A DNA stretch of 38,814 nucleotides from Actinomycetes bacterium. GTDB taxonomy: Bacteria > Actinomycetota > Actinomycetes > Propionibacteriales > Propionibacteriaceae. Positions 32,797 through 38,814 of the stretch are shown here, in pieces (the first letter of the stretch is position 1; every line of letters begins with the position of its first letter). Below the pieces are notes generated by a model. That model was not told the DNA's origin, ran no database searches, and saw only the letters and a program-made list of their open reading frames with translations. The translations under genes and the position numbers were made by a program. Location of the stretch: assembly GCA_023437345.1 (NCBI GenBank), contig JAEZGC010000233.1:1-38814 (forward strand). Reading direction: 5' to 3'.

Positions 32797-34655
32797 TGGG
32801 CTCCCGGTTCACCCGCCCGCTGCGCGTGCTGCTGGCGGGTACCGTCCTCGCCTTGGCCACAACGTTCGCGGCCAGCACCCCCGCCCACGCCGCGGTCAGG
32901 GACAGCTACGACGACTTCGACATCACCGCGACCCTCAACCCCGACGGCACCGTCGACGTGGTGGAGACCGTCACGCTCCGGTTCGGCTCCTCCTCCGGCC
33001 GTCACGGCCTCGAACGGACGCTGATCACCCGCGAGCCAGACCCGGACACCGGGCAGGACATGCTGTTCCCGGTCACCCGGATCTCCGCAGAGAGCCTGAC
33101 TCCCGGCGTCTCCGACATGGTCGACATCGCCCACCTCGACCTGGGCAGCCCCCGTCACACGTACGTGCGGATCCGGATCGGGGACCCGGACCGGGTGATC
33201 CGCCAGGACACTGCCGGCTACCGGCTGCGCTACCGGGTCGGCGGGCTGATGCGCTCCCCAGACGGGGTCGACCAGCTGTACTGGGACCTGACCGGCTCGT
33301 CGATGCCGCAGATCAACAACATGACCGTCGCGATCAGCGTGCCCGGTGGGGCGCAGCAGCTGTTCTGCTCGGTGGCCGAACCGGGCCAGGCCGGGCCGTG
33401 CACCTCCCAGGCCACCGACGCCGAGGGCAGGGCCGTGTTCACCCACGACACCATCTCCAACGGAGAGCTGATGACGGTCGGGATCGCCGTCACGCCTGGC
33501 CTGGTCTCGCCCAACACGCCGATCTTCGAGGAGAACGCCGAGGTCGCCGAGCAGCGGCTGGGGCAAGGGATCCTGCTGGGCTCCACGGGGGCCGCCGGCC
33601 TGGTCGCGGTGGGCGGCTGGGCCTTCCTGCGCGGCAAGACCGGGGACCGCCGCTTCGAAGGTCTGCCGCCCGGGGTGCTCCCGGCGTCCGGGCAGACCGC
33701 GGTGGAGGTCGCCAACCCGCGCAGCATCGAGATCCCGGTCGCCTTCTCGCCGCCGCGACTCTCGCCTGCCGAGGCCGGGCTGCTGCTGGACGGCGCCGGG
33801 CAGGTGAAGCACACCACAGCGACACTGATGGCGCTGGCGGTCAACGGCGCGATCAAGCTGCGCAGCGAGGAACCCCCCCAGGCCCGCCTGATCGACGCCG
33901 ACCGCGCCCCCGACAAGCCGAGCCGGGCGCTGGTGCGCTCCCTGTTCGGCAGCGGCGACGTCGCCGACCTGACCGAACCGGGTTCCATGACCGCCGCCGA
34001 CAAGGCAGTCCGACGGGCCGCCGAGAAGGCCGCCGACCGGGGCGGGTGGTTCCTGCCCACCGCGCAGGCGTCCACCGGCTCGGGCATGGCGCAGATCGTG
34101 CTGGTGCCGGTCGCCGGTTTCGCCGCCTTCGTCGTGTTCGGTCCGGTGGCGTTCAACCTGTGGCCGCTCGGGCTCGCACTGGTCGTGACCGGCATGGTGG
34201 TGGCCGCGAAGCTGTCCAAGGCCCGCAGGTCGGGGACCGGCCGGGCGCTGACCGACCAGGTGGAGGGGTTCCGCACCTATCTGGCAACCGCCGAGGCCGA
34301 CCAGCTGCAGTTCGAGGAGGGCGAGGACATCTTCTCCAAGTACCTGCCGTGGGCTGTGCTGTTCGACCTCACCGACCGCTGGACGAGGGTGTGCGAGCAG
34401 CTGGTCGCGATGGGCCGGCTCTCCGCCCGTCCCCCCGACTGGTACTACGGCTCGACCTGGAACCTGCATGCCATGGCCTGGCAGCTGGACACCATGGGCT
34501 CCCACGTCGCGACGGCGGTGGCGCCACCACCGCCCAGCATCTCCGACTCCAGCTTCGGCAGCAGCGGCTCGGCCTTCGGCGGTGGCGGCGGCTTCTCCGG
34601 AGGCGGAGGGTTTTCCGGCGGCGGTGGCGGCGGTGGCGGCGGCGGAAGCTGGTAG
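32796..34655 (+). CDS. DUF2207 membrane protein with glycine-rich tail
   Basis: 619-residue predicted membrane protein of unknown function. A signal peptide (cleavage near AHAAV, residue ~32) is followed by an extracytoplasmic DUF2207 domain (~35-230, with YDDFDITATLNPDGTVDVVE), a helix near 255, a soluble middle region, a pair of helices near 430-475, and a C-terminus of almost pure Gly and Ser. ATG at 32796 overlaps the smpB stop by one base; a GTG one codon earlier is possible. Coupling to smpB is positional only. Confidence 0.85.
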   Translation: MGSRFTRPLRVLLAGTVLALATTFAASTPAHAAVRDSYDDFDITATLNPDGTVDVVETVTLRFGSSSGRHGLERTLITREPDPDTGQDMLFPVTRISAESLTPGVSDMVDIAHLDLGSPRHTYVRIRIGDPDRVIRQDTAGYRLRYRVGGLMRSPDGVDQLYWDLTGSSMPQINNMTVAISVPGGAQQLFCSVAEPGQAGPCTSQATDAEGRAVFTHDTISNGELMTVGIAVTPGLVSPNTPIFEENAEVAEQRLGQGILLGSTGAAGLVAVGGWAFLRGKTGDRRFEGLPPGVLPASGQTAVEVANPRSIEIPVAFSPPRLSPAEAGLLLDGAGQVKHTTATLMALAVNGAIKLRSEEPPQARLIDADRAPDKPSRALVRSLFGSGDVADLTEPGSMTAADKAVRRAAEKAADRGGWFLPTAQASTGSGMAQIVLVPVAGFAAFVVFGPVAFNLWPLGLALVVTGMVVAAKLSKARRSGTGRALTDQVEGFRTYLATAEADQLQFEEGEDIFSKYLPWAVLFDLTDRWTRVCEQLVAMGRLSARPPDWYYGSTWNLHAMAWQLDTMGSHVATAVAPPPPSISDSSFGSSGSAFGGGGGFSGGGGFSGGGGGGGGGGSW

Positions 34656-34679
34656 GACGGGCGATCTGATCAAAGTGAA

Positions 34680-34694
34680 CGGTACGGTGTACCG
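34680..34694 (+). promoter_or_regulatory. Candidate operator before the DUF4287 gene
   Basis: A perfect inverted repeat CGGTAC-GGT-GTACCG lies 34 bases before the DUF4287 start. It looks like a small regulator binding site or a 6-bp hairpin; no local regulator is obvious. Confidence 0.35.
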
Positions 34695-34728
34695 CTCCGG
34701 CTGACCCCGACCCCCAGGAGGTACCACC

Positions 34729-35025
34729 ATGTCCTTCCAGGCCTATCTGGACACCATCGAGAAGCGGACTGGCAAGACCCCGCGCGTCCTGCTCGCCGAA
34801 GCCGCCGAGCACGGGTTCACCGGGGCGCAGGTCAAGGCGGCGGACGTGATCGACTGGCTCGCCCGGGACTACGGGCTCGGCCGAGGCCACGCGATGGCCC
34901 TGGTCCACGTCATCCGCAACGGCCCGGTGGTGCCGGCCAAGCACGTCGGCTCCGGGGGCTCGCACTCCGACCCCAGTCTGGAGCTGTGGCTGGACGGCCG
35001 CGCCACGAACCCGGCGCGGGGCTGA
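34729..35025 (+). CDS. DUF4287 domain protein
   Basis: 98-residue small protein. The DUF4287 core runs YLDTIEKRTGKTP to IDWLARDYGLGRGHAMALVH, a helical fold of unknown function seen in small bacterial proteins; the C-terminal third is Gly/Ser/His-rich and probably disordered. ATG at 34729 has AGGAGG seven bases upstream. It stands alone between the DUF2207 and lacZ genes, with a GC-rich hairpin following its stop. Confidence 0.88.
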   Translation: MSFQAYLDTIEKRTGKTPRVLLAEAAEHGFTGAQVKAADVIDWLARDYGLGRGHAMALVHVIRNGPVVPAKHVGSGGSHSDPSLELWLDGRATNPARG

Positions 35026-35029
35026 GCGT

Positions 35030-35054
35030 GCGCCGCCCGGGCCGGGCGCGGCGC
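35030..35054 (+). terminator. GC-rich hairpin after the DUF4287 gene
   Basis: GCGCCGCCCG pairs with CGGGCGCGGCGC (two-base bulge) immediately after the stop codon. No T-tract. TACGGT at 35074-35079 could be a -10 box for lacZ. Confidence 0.4.
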
Positions 35055-35152
35055 GCAGGAGCGGATCAGCGGCTACGGTAGCGGCAGCCGCCATGGGCGG
35101 CACCACCGCTGGTCATGGCCCCGACCGTCCCAGGCTCCCAGGAGTATGTCCC

Positions 35153-38100
35153 GTGTCCTTCCGCTCCTCCCGGCTCGCCGATCCCACCTTCTTCGCCGAC
35201 CGCCGACTGCCCGCCCACTCCGACCACCGCTGGTTCGCCGATGCGGGGGAGGCGGCGTCCGGGCGCAGCGGCTTCGAGCAGAGCCTCAACGGGTTGTGGA
35301 AGTTCCACTACGCGAAGAACCCCGGTCTCACGGTCCCCGGGTTCGAGGCGCCCGGCTTCGACTGCAGCGGCTGGGACGACATCCCGGTGCCGGCCCACCT
35401 GCAACTGCAGGGCTACGACCGGCCGCAGTACACCAACGTCCAGTACCCCTGGGACGGCCACGAGCAGGTCGAGCCCGACCAGGTGCCGCAGCGCTACAAC
35501 CCGGTCGGCAGCTATGTCACCACCTTCACCCTGACGCGCCCGCTGGCGCCCGGGGAGCGGTTGAGCGTGTGCTTCCACGGCGCCGAGAGCGCGGTCGCGG
35601 TGTGGCTCAACGGCCACTACGTGGGCTACGCCGGCGACAGCTTCACCCCGTCCGAGTTCGACCTGACCCAGGCCCTGGTTGAGGGCGAGAACAAGCTCGC
35701 CGCGCAGGTCTTCAAGTGGACCTCCGGGTCGTGGATCGAGGACCAGGACTTCTTCAGGTTCTCCGGACTGTTCCGCGACGTCGTGCTCTACCGGCGGCCC
35801 GCCGTCCACGTCGAGGACCTGCGGATCACCACCACCGTCAGCCAGGACCTCGCCGAGGCGACGGTGCGGGTGGCGGTCCAGCTTGCCGGTGCCGGACGGG
35901 TCACCGCCCGGCTGGCCGGAGTGGGCGAGCTCACCGGGGACGACGACCTCAGCCTGACGCTGCCGCAGCCGCGGCTGTGGAGCGCGGAGGACCCCCTCCT
36001 CTACGACCTCGAGCTCGAGGTCCGCGACGACGACGGGCGCCTGACCGAGTACATCCCGCAGCGGGTCGGAGTCCGCCGCTTCGGGATCGAGGGGGGCCTG
36101 CTGCGGATCAACGGCCAACGGATCGTGTTCAAGGGGGTCAACCGCCACGAGTTCGGGCTGCAGGGCCGGGTGATGACCCGCGAGCAGACCGAGGCCGACC
36201 TGCGGCTGATGAAGCGCCTCGGCATCAACGCGGTGCGCACCAGCCACTACCCGAACAACGGCTTCTTCTACGAGCTGTGCGACAGCTACGGCCTCTACGT
36301 GGTCGACGAGATGAACCTTGAGTCGCACGCGATGTGGGACCTGGTGATCCGCGGCGAGCTGACCGATGACCAGGCCCTGCCGGGCAGCCTGCCGCAATGG
36401 CGGGAGGTCCTGCTCGACCGGGCGGCCAGCATGCTGCAGCGCGACAAGAACCACCCCAGCATCGTGATGTGGTCCTGCGGTAACGAGTCCTACGGCGGCT
36501 CCAACCTGCTGGCCGTCGCCGACTACTTCCGGTCAGTCGACGACCGTCCGGTGCACTACGAGGGCGTCACCTGGGACCCGCGCTTCCCCGACACCAGCGA
36601 CGTGGTCAGCCAGATGTACACCCCGGCCGACCGCGTCGAGGAGTTCCTGCGAAGCCACCGCGACAAGCCGTTCCTGCTGTGCGAGTTCGCGCACTCGATG
36701 GGCAACTCCTTCGGCGCCGTCGACCGCTACCTCGACCTGGCCTACCGCGAGCCGCTCTTCCAGGGCGGGTTCATCTGGGACTTCGCCGACCAGGCGATCG
36801 CCCGGACCGACCGCGACGGCCGCCGGTTCTTCGGCTACGGCGGCGACTCGCTCGAGGCGCCGCACGACGGCGACTTCTCCGGTGACGGCATCCTGTTCGC
36901 CGACCACACTCCCAAGCCGGCGGTCCAGGAGGTCAAGCACGTCTACCAGGGGTTGCGGGTGGCGGTGGGCCGTGACGGCGTCGAGGTGGAGAACCGGCTG
37001 CTGTTCACCGATTCCTCGGCCTACGACTGCGTCGTCACCCTAAGTGTCGAGGGCCGCGAGCTGGCCCGCGCCGGGTTGGCGACCGACGTCCCGCCAGGCG
37101 GCACCCGGACCTACCCGCTGCCCGTGGCGCTGCCGTCCACGCCGGGGGAGTACGCCACCGACGTCAGCTTCCGGCTGCGCGAGGAGTCGAGCTGGGCGCC
37201 GGCCGGTTTCGAGGTGGCCTTCGGCCAGGGCGTGTTCCGGGTGGGCGAGCGGCCGGCCCCCGTCCGCTCGGGGCGGGCGCCGGAGCTGATCCGCGGGATC
37301 CACAACTACGGCGTCCGCGGCCCGGGCTTCCACGCGATCTTCTCCCGGCTCTACGGCGGCCTGGTCTCCTACCGCTTCGGCGACACCCCGGACGGCGGAC
37401 GCGAACTGCTGCGCGGCATCCCGCAGCCGAACTTCTGGCACGCGCCGACCTCGAACGAGCGGGGCTGGAAGATGCCCTTCCGCGACGGCCAGTGGCTGCT
37501 GGCCAGCCGGTACCCCGACCTGGCCGAGGGGGAGAACCCGACCGTCGCAGTGCACGGCGAGGCCGTCGAGGTCACCTATCGCTACCTGCTGCCGACCACG
37601 CCGACCAGCCACTGCGAGGCGCGCTACCGGGTGGACGGCGACGGCCGGATCGAGGTCACCGTGACCCTGCAACCGGGGGACGGGCTGCCCGACCTGCCCG
37701 AGTTCGGCCTGATGCTGCTGGCCGACGCCGCGCTGCACCACCTGCGCTGGTACGGCGAGGGCCCGCTGGAGTGCTACGTCGACCGGCGCGGCGGTGCCCG
37801 GCTGGGTGTGTACTCGGCCGACGTCGCCGACCAGTTGACCGGCTACCTGCGTCCGCAGGAGGCGGGCAGCCGGACGGGGGTCCGCTGGGCCAGCGTCACC
37901 GACGACCGGGGCTGGGGGCTGCGGTTCGAGGCCGAGGAGCCGATGGAGTTCTCGGCGCTGCCGTGGACGCCGTTCGAGATCGAGAACGCCGCCCACCCGA
38001 CCGAACTGCCGCCGGTGCGGCACACCGTGCTGCGTGCGGCACTGATGCGGCGCGGGGTGGGCGGCGACAACTCCTGGGGCGCCATGACCCACCCGGAGTA

Positions 38101-38179
38101 CCGGCTGCCGGCCGGCGACCTGGTGTTCCGGTTCAGCTTCCGGGGGATCTGCGAGCCGCCGCAGGCCCAAACGGTTTGA
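35153..38179 (+). CDS. lacZ: Glycoside hydrolase family 2 beta-galactosidase
   Basis: 1008-residue LacZ-type enzyme that hydrolyses terminal beta-galactosides such as lactose; no signal peptide, so probably cytoplasmic. The order is sugar-binding, immunoglobulin-like, TIM barrel and beta-galactosidase small-chain domains. The acid/base Glu445 is in MWSCGNESYGG and the nucleophile Glu511 in LLCEFAHSMGN; the barrel also has GVNRHEFG and TSHYPNN, typical of LacZ. GTG at 35153 has AGGAG eight bases upstream; the open frame to 35093 is out of character. No permease or repressor adjoins it, so lactose use depends on genes elsewhere. Confidence 0.95.
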   Translation: MSFRSSRLADPTFFADRRLPAHSDHRWFADAGEAASGRSGFEQSLNGLWKFHYAKNPGLTVPGFEAPGFDCSGWDDIPVPAHLQLQGYDRPQYTNVQYPWDGHEQVEPDQVPQRYNPVGSYVTTFTLTRPLAPGERLSVCFHGAESAVAVWLNGHYVGYAGDSFTPSEFDLTQALVEGENKLAAQVFKWTSGSWIEDQDFFRFSGLFRDVVLYRRPAVHVEDLRITTTVSQDLAEATVRVAVQLAGAGRVTARLAGVGELTGDDDLSLTLPQPRLWSAEDPLLYDLELEVRDDDGRLTEYIPQRVGVRRFGIEGGLLRINGQRIVFKGVNRHEFGLQGRVMTREQTEADLRLMKRLGINAVRTSHYPNNGFFYELCDSYGLYVVDEMNLESHAMWDLVIRGELTDDQALPGSLPQWREVLLDRAASMLQRDKNHPSIVMWSCGNESYGGSNLLAVADYFRSVDDRPVHYEGVTWDPRFPDTSDVVSQMYTPADRVEEFLRSHRDKPFLLCEFAHSMGNSFGAVDRYLDLAYREPLFQGGFIWDFADQAIARTDRDGRRFFGYGGDSLEAPHDGDFSGDGILFADHTPKPAVQEVKHVYQGLRVAVGRDGVEVENRLLFTDSSAYDCVVTLSVEGRELARAGLATDVPPGGTRTYPLPVALPSTPGEYATDVSFRLREESSWAPAGFEVAFGQGVFRVGERPAPVRSGRAPELIRGIHNYGVRGPGFHAIFSRLYGGLVSYRFGDTPDGGRELLRGIPQPNFWHAPTSNERGWKMPFRDGQWLLASRYPDLAEGENPTVAVHGEAVEVTYRYLLPTTPTSHCEARYRVDGDGRIEVTVTLQPGDGLPDLPEFGLMLLADAALHHLRWYGEGPLECYVDRRGGARLGVYSADVADQLTGYLRPQEAGSRTGVRWASVTDDRGWGLRFEAEEPMEFSALPWTPFEIENAAHPTELPPVRHTVLRAALMRRGVGGDNSWGAMTHPEYRLPAGDLVFRFSFRGICEPPQAQTV

Positions 38180-38181
38180 GA

Positions 38182-38217
38182 GTGAGTTCCTCGCGCGAGT
38201 ACGCGCGAGGAACTCAC
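38182..38217. terminator. Long perfect hairpin between lacZ and the FKBP gene
   Basis: A 16-bp perfect inverted repeat (GTGAGTTCCTCGCGCG / CGCGCGAGGAACTCAC) around a four-base loop AGTA lies between the convergent stops. It is symmetric and could terminate transcription from both sides; there is no T-tract. Confidence 0.7.
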
Positions 38218-38242
38218 AGCGTGGGCACCGGGCGGTCGGTTG

Positions 38243-38611
38243 CTAGCGGACGCCGACCAGGTCGCAGACGAAGATCAGGCTCTCGCCCGGCTTGATCACG
38301 CCACCGGCGCCGCGATCGCCGTAGGCGAGGTGGGCCGGGATCTCGAGCCGGCGGCGTCCGCCGACCTTCATCCCGACGATGCCCTGGTCCCAGCCGGAGA
38401 TCACCTGGCGGGCGCCGAGGCCGAAGACCAGCGGCTCACCCCGTCCGTAGCTGGAGTCGAACTCCTCGCCGGTGGAGTAGGCCACCCCGACGTAGTGCAC
38501 CGCAACCCGCTTGCCGGGGACGGCTTCGGGGCCGGTGCCGACCTCAAGGTCGATGATCTTCAACTCGGTCGGGGCCGGGCCCTCGGGCGGATCGACGAAT
38601 GGCTTTTCCAT
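38243..38611 (-). CDS. FKBP-type peptidyl-prolyl cis-trans isomerase
   Basis: 122-residue single-domain FKBP that speeds proline isomerisation during protein folding; cytoplasmic, no signal peptide. Active-site aromatics and Asp are present: VHYVGVAYSTGEEFDSSYGR, FGLGARQVISGWDQGIVGM, and HLAYGDRGAGG near the C-terminus. ATG at 38611 is preferred over the GTG three codons upstream because a GGTGGGG lies just before it. It is convergent with lacZ and divergent from ssrA. Confidence 0.92.
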   Translation of the reverse strand: MEKPFVDPPEGPAPTELKIIDLEVGTGPEAVPGKRVAVHYVGVAYSTGEEFDSSYGRGEPLVFGLGARQVISGWDQGIVGMKVGGRRRLEIPAHLAYGDRGAGGVIKPGESLIFVCDLVGVR

Positions 38612-38650
38612 GCGCCCCACCCTAGCGATCCACCACAGCGGCCGAATCGG

Positions 38651-38656
38651 GTAGAC
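38651..38656 (+). promoter_or_regulatory. Candidate -10 box for ssrA
   Basis: TAGACT, the same hexamer as in front of prfB, lies 48 bases before the mature tmRNA 5' end. A leader of ~36 bases would be removed by RNase P. Confidence 0.5.
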
Positions 38657-38698
38657 TTGCGAGGCTGGGGCGCGTGAGCGGCCCGAGACAACTCAACA

Positions 38699-38814
38699 GG
38701 GGGTGACTGGTTTCGACTTGGGACGGTAGTCCCAGGAGAAGCGGGCCGAGGATCCAGGGACATCTCGTTAACGACTCCTGGAAACCAATAAGTGCCAACA
38801 CAACGCGCACTGAC
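38699..38814 (+). ncRNA. ssrA: Transfer-messenger RNA (5' portion)
   Basis: tmRNA rescues stalled ribosomes with SmpB and adds a degradation tag. The 5' tRNA-like part is clear (GGGGGTGACTGGTTTCGACT), followed by the AATAAGT sequence before the resume codon GCC at 38794-38796. The tag reading frame starts Ala-Asn-Thr-Thr-Arg-Thr-Asp, and the window ends there, so the rest (pseudoknots and 3' acceptor half) lies outside. Exact 5' end uncertain by one or two bases. Confidence 0.93.

Noticed and set aside
1..38814. CRISPR arrays, prophage genes or complete insertion sequences
   Set aside because: No regularly spaced repeats, transposase, integrase or phage structural genes were seen.

Overview
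The window is very GC-rich, densely coding DNA with GTG starts, 4-bp stop/start overlaps, a fasR-fabD-fabH-acpP-fabF-accD operon, a homodimeric pyruvate dehydrogenase E1 (aceE) and DUF3145/DUF3052 proteins. Together these point to a high-GC actinobacterium, probably in or near the Propionibacteriaceae (inference from gene content; no 16S is present).

Layout. 19-1768 (minus): a Pro/Ser-tailed membrane protein and a Cof-type HAD phosphatase. 1948-6060 (plus): a moxR - DUF58 - VWA - VWA operon for a MoxR ATPase/von Willebrand system. 6361-6858: DUF3145. 6968-13489 (minus): the type II fatty acid synthase operon, led by a FasR-like PucR regulator and ending in an acyl-CoA carboxylase beta subunit. 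13717-17933 (plus): aceE, DUF3052 and a lipoprotein tyrosine phosphatase. 18226-18299: tRNA-Val(UAC). 18662-19462 (minus): a YwaF/TIGR02206 membrane protein.

19684-27130 (plus) is the most interesting block. It is a seven-gene operon: an ArsR-type regulator followed by six subunits of a complex that looks like a formate hydrogenlyase/group 4 [NiFe] hydrogenase. The catalytic large subunit has lost all four Ni-Fe cysteine ligands, and no ferredoxin-like HyfH/NuoI subunit is present. Gene order matches the Mycobacterium tuberculosis Rv0081-Rv0087 locus as I recall it. This is an energy-converting hydrogenase-related complex, not a hydrogenase.

27280-27924 is a small NAD(P)-binding protein. 27993-32796 is the conserved block prfB - ftsE - ftsX - M23 peptidase - smpB (translation termination, division-linked wall hydrolysis, ribosome rescue). 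Then come a DUF2207 membrane protein, a DUF4287 protein, a large GH2 beta-galactosidase (lacZ) and, on the minus strand, an FKBP-type prolyl isomerase. The window ends inside ssrA (tmRNA), seven codons into the proteolysis tag (A-N-T-T-R-T-D), so both trans-translation partners are present.

A second unusual protein is FabD (10946-12157). Its acyltransferase domain is followed by a domain that reads like the biotin carboxyl carrier protein of acetyl-CoA carboxylase, with an arginine where the biotinylated lysine should be.
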